From positions 1-5,546 of the forward strand of contig CAADUV010000104.1 in assembly GCA_900752305.1 (NCBI GenBank): DNA of 5,546 nt, in the 5' to 3' direction. The stretch is from an uncultured Oscillospiraceae bacterium. GTDB taxonomy: Bacteria > Bacillota > Clostridia > Oscillospirales > Oscillospiraceae. Below the pieces are notes generated by a model that had not been told where the DNA came from, searched no databases, and saw only the letters and a list, made by a program, of their open reading frames with translations. Made by a program: the position numbers and the translations under genes. Of the stretch, positions 1 through 4,966 are shown piece after piece (the stretch's first letter is position 1; every line of letters starts with the position of its first letter).

Positions 1-87
1 GGTGCAGGCGCTGCCGGTGGCAACGCAAACGGTGGCAAGGACTTCTACGATGCCGACTACGAAGTAGTGGACGACGACCAACAGTAA
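1..87 (+). CDS. dnaK: DnaK (Hsp70 chaperone), C-terminal tail only
   Basis: Frame 1 is open from the window edge to a TAA at 85-87 and encodes 28 residues. They are a flexible Gly/Ala/Asn stretch followed by GGKDFYDADYEVVDDDQQ. A low-complexity Gly/Ala linker closed by a short acidic tail ending in a run of Asp is the usual end of bacterial DnaK, the ATP-dependent Hsp70 chaperone of the cytoplasm. The dnaJ gene lies 174 bases downstream on the same strand, the standard dnaK-dnaJ order in Firmicutes. The ATPase and substrate-binding domains lie upstream of the window, so the call rests on the tail and the neighbour. No CIRCE-type operator (TTAGCACTC inverted repeat) is visible in this window. 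Confidence 0.88.
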   Translation, partial: GAGAAGGNANGGKDFYDADYEVVDDDQQ

Positions 88-138
88 TTTTGATCGCCCC
101 GTCTGCTCCTGACAGAACAGAACAAATACCCGTGCTCC

Positions 139-226
139 AGAGCCGCCTGACCGGCGGCTCAGCGGGGTTTCAGACGGACGGCGGAGGCTTTTTCCGCCGC
201 CCGTCTCAGAGCGTTGAGGCGGCTCT
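139..226 (+). other. Structured dnaK-dnaJ intergenic region with competing hairpins
   Basis: The 174-base gap between dnaK and dnaJ has no gene but contains strong inverted repeats. GAGCCGCC at 140-147 pairs with GGCGGCTC at 153-160 around a 5-base loop. A second stem, 172-185 with 193-206, has 14 positions with a single A-C mismatch around a 7-base loop. A third copy of the repeat at 217-226 (AGGCGGCTCT) is the exact complement of 139-148 and could replace the first hairpin, enclosing the second. No run of T follows either hairpin, so neither is a classical intrinsic terminator. Likely roles are mRNA processing, 3' end stabilisation of dnaK mRNA, or partial attenuation that lowers dnaJ relative to dnaK. 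The role is inferred; the pairing is directly visible. Confidence 0.6.
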
Positions 227-261
227 TTGGGAAGCTGCCGCCTGGATAAGAAGGTGAATTT

Positions 262-1404
262 ATGGCAGATGCAAATAAGAGAGATTATTACGAGGTACTC
301 GGTGTAGAGAAGAACGCGACCCCTGAGCAAATCAAAAAAGCATACCGAAAACTCGCCAAGAAATATCATCCCGATATGAATCCGGGAGACGATGAGGCCG
401 CCAATAAATTTAAGGAAGTCAACGAAGCGTACGAAGTACTCTCCGATGAGGACAAGAAGGCCAAGTACGACCAATTTGGCTTCGACGGATTAGACCCCAA
501 CTTCGGCGCCGGTGGATTCGGCGGCGGCTTTGGCGGCTTCGATTTCGGAGACATCCTCTCCTCCGTCTTTGGCGGCGGTGGGTTCGGTGGCTTTGGTGGC
601 GGCGGCGGTCACGACCGGAACGCCCCCATGCAAGGCCCCAACCTGCGGGAAGTGCTGCGGCTGACCTTTGAAGAAGCCGCTTTCGGCTGTGAGAAGGATC
701 TTCCCATCGAGCGGATCGAAGCCTGTAAGGAATGTCACGGCAAGGGCACTACCGACCCCAACGGGGTACAGACCTGCCAGCGCTGCCACGGCACCGGTGT
801 CATCCAGACCCAGCAGCGCACCCCCTTCGGCGTCATGCAGACCCAGCAGGAGTGCCCGGAATGCGGTGGCGATGGACATATCATCAAGAACCCCTGCAAG
901 GTGTGCAGCGGCCGTGGTCTCGTCCGCCGTCGCACTACCGTCCATGTAAAGGTTCCCGCCGGCATTAACAACGGCCAGGCCATCAATATGCACGGTCAGG
1001 GTCACGTGGGTCGGAACGGCGGCCCCAACGGCGACCTCATCATCAGCATCGCCGTCTCCCCCCATCCCATGTTCACTCGGGACGGCTTTGACGTCCACTA
1101 CACCCACCCCGTCTCCTTCGTAGACGCCACGTTGGGCGGCGAACTGGAGATCCCCACCATCGACGGCAAGGTCAAGTACAACCTGCCCGCCGGCACCCAG
1201 GGAGACACCACCTTCCGCCTGAAGGGTAAGGGTATCCCTCGCCTGAACAAGAGCGGCCGTGGCGACCAGTACGTGACCGTGAGCATCCAGGTACCCACCA
1301 ACCTGAGCGCCGAGGCAAAGAGCGCCCTGCGTGCCTTTGACAGCGCCATGAAGCACAAGGAAGCCCACAAGAAGGGGTTCTTTGACAAGGGGAAGCGGAA
1401 ATAA
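262..1404 (+). CDS. dnaJ: Chaperone protein DnaJ (Hsp40, type I/class A)
   Basis: This is a complete 380-residue DnaJ, the usual length for the family. It is the co-chaperone that delivers unfolded clients to DnaK and stimulates DnaK ATP hydrolysis. The J-domain covers residues about 7-72, with the diagnostic HPD triad at 36-38. A Gly/Phe-rich linker follows (about 72-116). The zinc domain has four CXXCXGXG repeats starting at C155, C172, C198 and C212, which bind two zinc ions. The C-terminal beta-sandwich substrate-binding and dimerisation region runs from about 225, with GDLII and a [13 protein letters not shown] segment typical of the family. The ATG at 262 is preceded by AGAAGG (249-254), a fair ribosome binding site. 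No separate promoter is evident, so readthrough from dnaK is likely. A terminator lies about 80 bases after the stop. Confidence 0.98.
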   Translation: MADANKRDYYEVLGVEKNATPEQIKKAYRKLAKKYHPDMNPGDDEAANKFKEVNEAYEVLSDEDKKAKYDQFGFDGLDPNFGAGGFGGGFGGFDFGDILSSVFGGGGFGGFGGGGGHDRNAPMQGPNLREVLRLTFEEAAFGCEKDLPIERIEACKECHGKGTTDPNGVQTCQRCHGTGVIQTQQRTPFGVMQTQQECPECGGDGHIIKNPCKVCSGRGLVRRRTTVHVKVPAGINNGQAINMHGQGHVGRNGGPNGDLIISIAVSPHPMFTRDGFDVHYTHPVSFVDATLGGELEIPTIDGKVKYNLPAGTQGDTTFRLKGKGIPRLNKSGRGDQYVTVSIQVPTNLSAEAKSALRAFDSAMKHKEAHKKGFFDKGKRK

Positions 1405-1427
1405 TCTCTGATCTCGTTTTCAAGTGA

Positions 1428-1462
1428 GCGTCCGCAATGACCCAAGGCATAAAAACGGACGC
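1428..1462 (+). other. Inverted repeat downstream of dnaJ
   Basis: GCGTCCG at 1428-1434 is the exact complement of CGGACGC at 1456-1462, leaving a 21-base loop. It lies in the dnaJ 3' untranslated region, ahead of the intrinsic terminator. The large loop makes it a weak structure. It could help protect the 3' end of the mRNA or be incidental. Confidence 0.35.
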
Positions 1463-1481
1463 CCGACTTACCAATCCTACC

Positions 1482-1519
1482 GGACACCGAATCGTTTTGA
1501 TTCGGTGTCCACTTTTTTT
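1482..1519 (+). terminator. Rho-independent terminator of the dnaK-dnaJ transcript
   Basis: GGACACCGAATC (1482-1493) and GATTCGGTGTCC (1499-1510) form a perfect 12-base-pair stem with a 5-base GTTTT loop. AC and a run of seven T (1513-1519) follow. No A-run precedes the stem, so it should work only for rightward transcription. It sits 78 bases beyond the dnaJ stop and closes the chaperone unit. Confidence 0.93.
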
Positions 1520-1546
1520 GACAAATCCCACGGCAACAGTTACAAT
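1518..1546 (+). promoter_or_regulatory. Sigma-A/sigma-70 promoter for the PHP phosphoesterase-fumarase unit
   Basis: A perfect -35 hexamer TTGACA (1518-1523) is separated by the optimal 17 bases from a -10 hexamer TACAAT (1541-1546), five of six matches to consensus. Transcription would start near 1553, giving a leader of about 30 bases before the ATG at 1585. The first two bases of the -35 are the last two T of the upstream terminator tract. Confidence 0.85.
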
Positions 1547-1584
1547 GAGCTTATCAATCCACTTTTTCACTGGAGGTTTTTCCC

Positions 1585-2421
1585 ATGTTTTACGCAGACC
1601 AGCATATGCACTCCAGCGTATCCTTTGACAGCCACAGTCCCCGCCCCGACATGGCCGCCGCAGCAGTCCAGGCGGGCCTTTCCGCCCTCTGCTTCACCGA
1701 CCACTACGACGTGGTAGACGAGCATGGAGCCTTTGTCCGCACCTACGATTGGGCCCCCGCCCACGAGGCCCACGCCCAGGCCAAAGCCGCCTGGGGCGAC
1801 CGCATCTTTTTGGGATTCGGCATCGAAGTGGGCAACGCTCCGGAGGATTTCTCCGCCGCCGAACAGGTCATCGCGGAACCGGGGCTCGACCTGGTCATCG
1901 GCTCCATCCACAACAGCTCTGCCGCCTTGCAATACCAGGATTACTACTACGCCAACTTCACCTCCCCCGCCATGTGCCATCAGTTCTTGGACGACTACTT
2001 CCAGTCCATGCTCCGCCTGGCACAGTGGGGCGAGTTCGACACCCTGGGGCACATCCCCTACCCCCTGCGCTATATGCGGGATCGGGACGGGCAGGACGTC
2101 TCCCTGGCACCCTACGAGGGCATCATCCGGGAGATCTTGAAGGCAGTCATCGCCTCCGGCAAAGCCATCGAGCTGAACACCTGCAAATATCACCCCGGCT
2201 CCGCCGCCGACTACGAGGGCATCCTGCGCGCTTATCGCGAACTGGGCGGGGAACTGGTCACCGTGGGCGCAGACGCCCACTCCCCCGAAAACGTGGCACG
2301 TGCCTTCCCGGAAGGACATGAGCTGCTGAGACAGTGCGGCTTCCGCTACGTGACCCACTTCATCGGCCGCACCCCCCATCCCATTTCCCTGTACAAAGAG
2401 GAGGATTTGCATCATGCGTGA
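1585..2421 (+). CDS. PHP-domain phosphoesterase, HisJ-type histidinol-phosphatase family
   Basis: This 278-residue protein has a full PHP (polymerase and histidinol phosphatase) metal-binding set. Visible residues are H7 and H9 in DQHMHS near the N-terminus, D39/H40 in CFTDHYD, E81 in GIEVG, H109 in GSIHNS, H156 in LGHIPYP, and D230/H232 in GADAHSP. These bind a two- or three-metal centre that hydrolyses phosphate esters. Length and motif spacing fit HisJ-type histidinol-phosphatases, which release phosphate from L-histidinol phosphate in histidine synthesis. No his genes are nearby, and many PHP proteins act on other phosphoesters, so the substrate is open. The ATG at 1585 has TGGAGG (1571-1576) at 8-base spacing, and a strong promoter lies just upstream. 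The stop overlaps the start of the fumarase alpha gene. Confidence 0.9.
   Translation: MFYADQHMHSSVSFDSHSPRPDMAAAAVQAGLSALCFTDHYDVVDEHGAFVRTYDWAPAHEAHAQAKAAWGDRIFLGFGIEVGNAPEDFSAAEQVIAEPGLDLVIGSIHNSSAALQYQDYYYANFTSPAMCHQFLDDYFQSMLRLAQWGEFDTLGHIPYPLRYMRDRDGQDVSLAPYEGIIREILKAVIASGKAIELNTCKYHPGSAADYEGILRAYRELGGELVTVGADAHSPENVARAFPEGHELLRQCGFRYVTHFIGRTPHPISLYKEEDLHHA
2395..2404 (+). promoter_or_regulatory. Strong ribosome binding site inside the PHP gene for fumarase alpha
   Basis: AAAGAGGAGG at 2395-2404 lies in the last codons of the PHP gene, 9 bases before the ATG at 2414. It fixes the fumarase start. With the 8-base gene overlap, it suggests translational coupling plus independent initiation. 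Confidence 0.8.
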
Positions 2422-3256
2422 GATCACCTGCGCTGAAATTACCGCCAAGGTGCGGGATCTGTGTATCGAAGCCAACTGCCAGCTGCCCGGCGACGTGCGC
2501 AGCGCCATCTGTGCCGCCTGCACCCAGGAGCGTTCTCCGGTTGGCCAGTCCATCCTCCACGACCTGGTGGAGAACTACACCTACGCCGGGGAACGGAACC
2601 TACCCATCTGCCAGGACACCGGCATGGCGGTGGTGTTCATCGACCTGGGGCAGGACTGCCACATCACCGGCGGCGCTTTAGAGGACGCTGTGAACGCCGG
2701 TGTGGCCGCAGGCTACACCGAAGGCTACCTGCGCAAATCCATGGTCAGCGACCCCCTGCGGCGGTTGAACACCGAGGACAACACCCCCGCTGTCCTCCAC
2801 CTGCGCCTGGTGCCCGGTAACCAGATGTCCATCACGGTGGCACCCAAAGGGGCAGGCAGCGAAAACATGACCACACTGAAAATGCTCAAACCCACCACGC
2901 CCCTGGAAGAGGTGGAGAACGCCATCATCCAGGCGGTGGAGGACGCCGGTTCCAACCCCTGTCCCCCGGTGGTGGTGGGCGTCGGCATCGGCGGCAACTC
3001 GGAACAGTGTACCCTCCTGGCCAAACGTGCCCTGCTGCGCCCTCTGGACGAGCACAACCCTGACCCGCTGTATCGGGAGATGGAAGAACGCCTGCTGGAA
3101 CGCATCAACAAGCTGGGCATCGGCCCCCAGGGTCTGGGCGGCACGGTGACGGCATTGGCAGTGTCCATCCTGCCGGCGGCCACCCACATCGCGCAGCTGC
3201 CCATCTGCGTGAACCTGTGCTGTCACGTCTGCCGCCATGCCCACGCAGTTCTGTAA
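2414..3256 (+). CDS. Class I [4Fe-4S] fumarate hydratase / L-tartrate dehydratase, alpha subunit
   Basis: This 280-residue protein matches the alpha (N-terminal) half of iron-sulfur class I fumarases and the TtdA-type tartrate dehydratases. They reversibly hydrate fumarate to malate, or dehydrate tartrate to oxaloacetate, in the cytoplasm. Visible signatures are ICQDTG with C66, KGAGSEN (145-151), NPCPP with C183, GVGIGGNSE, IGPQGLGG, and a C-terminal NLCCHVCRH with C270. C66, C183 and C270 are the expected three cluster ligands, with spacing like that of the single-chain enzymes. The C-terminus looks natural, so the subunit is complete. The family needs a beta subunit of roughly 180-200 residues, usually encoded next door, and none is present up to 5546. 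The sequence does not decide between fumarase and tartrate dehydratase. It is co-transcribed with the PHP gene (8-base overlap). Confidence 0.93.
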   Translation: MREITCAEITAKVRDLCIEANCQLPGDVRSAICAACTQERSPVGQSILHDLVENYTYAGERNLPICQDTGMAVVFIDLGQDCHITGGALEDAVNAGVAAGYTEGYLRKSMVSDPLRRLNTEDNTPAVLHLRLVPGNQMSITVAPKGAGSENMTTLKMLKPTTPLEEVENAIIQAVEDAGSNPCPPVVVGVGIGGNSEQCTLLAKRALLRPLDEHNPDPLYREMEERLLERINKLGIGPQGLGGTVTALAVSILPAATHIAQLPICVNLCCHVCRHAHAVL

Positions 3257-3260
3257 CCGC

Positions 3261-3266
3261 TAAAAT
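3261..3266 (+). promoter_or_regulatory. Possible -10 element for yjdF
   Basis: TAAAAT, five of six matches to the -10 consensus, lies just after the fumarase stop. Transcription would start near 3273, about ten bases before the structured leader. The -35 position at 17-base spacing (TGCCCA, 3238-3243) matches only three of six. The alternative is readthrough from the fumarase unit, since no clear terminator lies between. Confidence 0.35.
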
Positions 3267-3282
3267 TCGCCGGGAGTCCGGC

Positions 3283-3443
3283 GTCACAAGCGTTTTTCGC
3301 AGAAAAACCTTGGCGCAGGCGGAATTCATTTCCGCCGAGCAAGTGCAGTGACAGGGCTCCCACAAAGTAGTATACTTTGTGGGATGAACCTGCCTCCTTT
3401 GGTTGTCCCTTCTTCGTGTGAACTTTTCACCCATAAAAGGAGG
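3283..3443 (+). ncRNA. yjdF riboswitch (azaaromatic-binding RNA) in the yjdF leader, with RBS-sequestering platform
   Basis: The leader directly upstream of yjdF is densely structured. GTCAC (3283-3287) pairs with GTGAC (3348-3352) as a closing helix. Inside it, CTTG (3309-3312) pairs with CAAG (3340-3343), and GGCGGAA (3318-3324) pairs with TTCCGCC (3330-3336) around TTCAT. A local alternative pairs GTTTTT (3292-3297) with AAAAAC (3303-3308). Next, CAGG (3352-3355) with CCTG (3389-3392) encloses a 12-base-pair hairpin, 3358-3369 with 3373-3384. CCTCCTTT (3393-3400) then exactly complements AAAGGAGG (3436-3443), the yjdF ribosome binding site, with a small GTGAA/TTCAC hairpin (3418-3430) between. 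yjdF genes in Firmicutes are known to be preceded by an RNA class that binds diverse azaaromatic compounds. Position and structure fit that class. Exact boundaries are my estimate. Confidence 0.8.
3435..3443 (+). promoter_or_regulatory. yjdF ribosome binding site
   Basis: AAAAGGAGG ends 7 bases before the ATG at 3451 and fixes that codon as the yjdF start, against an in-frame TTG at 3403 that lies inside the structured leader. Eight of its bases can be masked by CCTCCTTT at 3393-3400. Confidence 0.88.
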
Positions 3444-3450
3444 AATCCCA

Positions 3451-3870
3451 ATGGAACATGCCTGCGCCACCATCACCGTCTGCTTCGAGGAGCCGTTTTG
3501 GATCGCCCTTTACCAGCGCATCGAGGCAGGTCACTGCACCGTCTGTAAGATCACCTTTGGTGCCGAACCCAAGGATTACGAGGTCTATCAGTTTCTGCTG
3601 GATCACTGGCGGCATCTGCCCTTCAGTCCGCCTGTCCCGGTGGAACAAGGGGAACGGAAACGCCTCAACCCCAAACGGGCCCAGCGGGAGATCAAAAAGC
3701 AATTACAGCACACCGGCATAGGCACCAAGGCACAGCAAGCCTTGAAGCTCCAGCAGGAAGCGGGCAAGCAGGCTCGGAAAAAGCGTTCCCGGGCGGAGAA
3801 GGAAGCGGAACAGGAACGCCGGTTCGCTCAGCGCCAGGAAAAGCGCAAGGCGAAGCACAGAGGGCACTGA
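3451..3870 (+). CDS. yjdF: YjdF family protein (DUF2992), function unknown
   Basis: This 139-residue protein resembles Bacillus YjdF throughout. The N-terminal part (residues 6-58) is a compact domain containing ITFGAEPKDYEVYQFLL, whose FGAEPKD segment is the family hallmark. It is followed by RLNPKRAQREIKKQL (71-85), then GIGTKAQQALKL (89-100), then a strongly basic, probably helical tail (103-139) rich in Lys, Arg, Glu and Gln that ends KAKHRGH. The biochemical role of the family is unknown. Its riboswitch suggests a response to toxic azaaromatic compounds, and the basic tail could contact nucleic acid, which is inference. The N-terminal region carries four cysteines (C5, C11, C29, C32). 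The start is set by the GGAGG 7 bases before the ATG. The gene appears to be controlled alone by the leader RNA and ends just before a terminator. Confidence 0.93.
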   Translation: MEHACATITVCFEEPFWIALYQRIEAGHCTVCKITFGAEPKDYEVYQFLLDHWRHLPFSPPVPVEQGERKRLNPKRAQREIKKQLQHTGIGTKAQQALKLQQEAGKQARKKRSRAEKEAEQERRFAQRQEKRKAKHRGH

Positions 3871-3876
3871 TTGCTC

Positions 3877-3912
3877 AAAAAACAGCGTAGGAATCACTCC
3901 TACGCTGTTTTT
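3877..3912. terminator. Bidirectional intrinsic terminator between convergent units
   Basis: ACAGCGTAGGA (3882-3892) and TCCTACGCTGT (3898-3908) form a perfect 11-base-pair stem with a 5-base loop. It is flanked by a run of six A (3877-3882) on the left and five T (3908-3912) on the right, so each strand has a U-tract after the stem. It terminates yjdF rightward, 6 bases after its stop, and the Cof-Nudix-membrane protein unit leftward, 9 bases after its last stop. Confidence 0.93.
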
Positions 3913-3921
3913 CATGCGATT

Positions 3922-4371
3922 TCATTTGGTCTTGCAGTAGCTGTCCAGCAAGGCCACTGTTTTGGGCAGCTTCTTCAGCTTCACCACGGTGTCCCGTCCG
4001 GTGATGCAATTCTGCTCCGAATCTTTGGACGCCATGATGAGGGCAAAGGAATCTTTGGAGGCAATACTGATGCTGTAGACGCGCGCTTCCTGGGTAGTGG
4101 AGGTATCACTGTCCTGCTGGTTATCGACACCACCAAAGGACGCCTCCTCTTTCAGCTGGGCGAACAGCGCTTCCCGCTGTCTCTCGTCCAGCTTCACGCT
4201 CTGCCCTTGGTCGCTGTACAGCACCGAGACCACCACGCTGGCCTGAGCCGCTTCCGGAAAATCCAATGCCGTACGGTATGTATGCCACGCCGTCCCATAT
4301 TGCACGCCCAAAATGATGGCGATAGCGATGAGAGCCGCGATCAGCCCTCGGCCGACCACTTTTTTCTTCAT
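3922..4371 (-). CDS. Small membrane-anchored protein of unknown function
   Basis: This is a 149-residue protein that I do not recognise. The N-terminus has three lysines (MKKKVVGRG) and a hydrophobic segment at about residues 9-25. This gives a single membrane anchor or signal sequence with no clear cleavage site and no lipobox cysteine. The rest (about 30-149) is soluble and probably outside the cell. It contains a beta-rich stretch (ASVVVSVLYSD), a Gln/Asp/Ser/Thr-rich loop (84-95), a doubled ASKDS motif (104-108 and 114-118), and two cysteines, C122 and C146, that could form a disulfide. The ATG at 4371 is 6 bases from the Nudix stop and has only a weak ribosome binding site, so translation is probably coupled to that gene. 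It is the last gene before the bidirectional terminator. No function is assigned. Confidence 0.8.
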   Translation of the reverse strand: MKKKVVGRGLIAALIAIAIILGVQYGTAWHTYRTALDFPEAAQASVVVSVLYSDQGQSVKLDERQREALFAQLKEEASFGGVDNQQDSDTSTTQEARVYSISIASKDSFALIMASKDSEQNCITGRDTVVKLKKLPKTVALLDSYCKTK

Positions 4372-4377
4372 GACCGC

Positions 4378-4938
4378 TTACTCTTTTGCCCACATATAGG
4401 CGTACAGCTGGGTACGGCCGGAGAACCGCTCCTTCTGCAGCAGTTCCCGCACCTCTTCCTTGGTGTACCAAGCCGCCTGGATCTCTTCCACCGGGTCGGG
4501 ACTGGGGATGGGTTCCCCTTCGGCCACGCCGACACAAACCACACCCATCTCGTCACAGATGCCCTCGGCGCTGTAGGATTCCTTCATCCACTCGTCGATG
4601 CGCACCAGTTTCAGGCCGGTCTCTTCCCGCAGCTCTCTGGCCGCGCTGATGTCCAGATCTTCCCCTTCGTCCACCAGACCGGCGGGGAAGTTGTAGATGA
4701 ACTCACCCATGGCCAGACGGAACTCCCGGTTGATGAGCAGCTTTTCGCCGCTGGGGTCGTGCATGATCATGATGACCGCTTCCGGCTTGTGGTCGTGGAG
4801 CTGGTCGAATTCCGTCCGGTCTTTGGCACGGCTGACCATCTCGTAGTTTTTCATGCCGCCGTCAATGGTCTCATAGACGATGTCATAACGGCTGAGGAAC
4901 TTCCCCTCGTGTACTTTCTTCATGCTGACAAATTTCAT
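4378..4938 (-). CDS. Nudix hydrolase, ADP-ribose pyrophosphatase type
   Basis: This 186-residue protein contains a complete Nudix box (GX5EX7REUXEEXGU) at residues 87-109, from G87 through E93 and R101-E102 to E105-E106 and G108. The glutamates bind the magnesium needed to hydrolyse a nucleoside diphosphate linked to another group. The preceding segment KLLINREFRLAMGEFIYNFP resembles the ADP-ribose pyrophosphatase branch, which splits ADP-ribose into AMP and ribose 5-phosphate. Substrate choice within Nudix enzymes cannot be settled from sequence alone. The frame is open to an ATG at 5010, but that start would overlap the HAD gene by 44 bases. The ATG at 4938 has its own GAGAGGGG site and starts at the conserved domain, so I prefer it. 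It lies 28 bases after the HAD stop and 6 bases before the small membrane protein gene, in one likely operon. Confidence 0.92.
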   Translation of the reverse strand: MKFVSMKKVHEGKFLSRYDIVYETIDGGMKNYEMVSRAKDRTEFDQLHDHKPEAVIMIMHDPSGEKLLINREFRLAMGEFIYNFPAGLVDEGEDLDISAARELREETGLKLVRIDEWMKESYSAEGICDEMGVVCVGVAEGEPIPSPDPVEEIQAAWYTKEEVRELLQKERFSGRTQLYAYMWAKE

Positions 4939-4948
4939 CTGAAAAAAT

Positions 4949-4956
4949 CCCCTCTC
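4949..4956 (-). promoter_or_regulatory. Ribosome binding site that sets the Nudix gene start
   Basis: Read on the minus strand, GAGAGGGG ends 10 bases before the ATG at 4938, with an A/T-rich spacer (six T in a row). It supports the 186-residue start over the upstream in-frame ATG at 5010. Confidence 0.65.
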
Positions 4957-4966
4957 GATTTCAAAA

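Noticed and set aside
88..261. CIRCE operator or separate heat-shock promoter before dnaJ
   Set aside because: No TTAGCACTC/GAGTGCTAA pair and no convincing -35/-10 pair at 16-18 base spacing is present.
490..1368. Minus-strand open frame of 292 codons opposite dnaJ
   Set aside because: It is fully antisense to a certain dnaJ, and its product is a low-complexity Gly/Ala/Val mirror of the dnaJ codons.
1405..1584. Small plus-strand open frames starting at 1424 and 1437
   Set aside because: They run through the dnaJ terminator and the downstream promoter into the PHP gene in the wrong frame, with no ribosome binding site.
1567..2553. Minus-strand open frame of 328 codons opposite the PHP and fumarase genes
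   Set aside because: It is antisense to two well-supported genes with diagnostic motifs, and crosses their promoter side without its own signals.
3268..3283. CGCCGG/CCGGCG hairpin after the fumarase stop as a terminator
   Set aside because: The 6-base-pair stem with a GAGT loop is followed by TCACAAGCG, not by a T-run. The nearby TTTTT (3293-3297) lies 9 bases beyond the stem and is better explained as part of the leader structure.
3403..3450. TTG start for yjdF that would add 16 residues
   Set aside because: The extra codons fall inside the structured leader and include the ribosome binding site itself. The ATG at 3451 has an ideal GGAGG at 7 bases and begins at the conserved domain.
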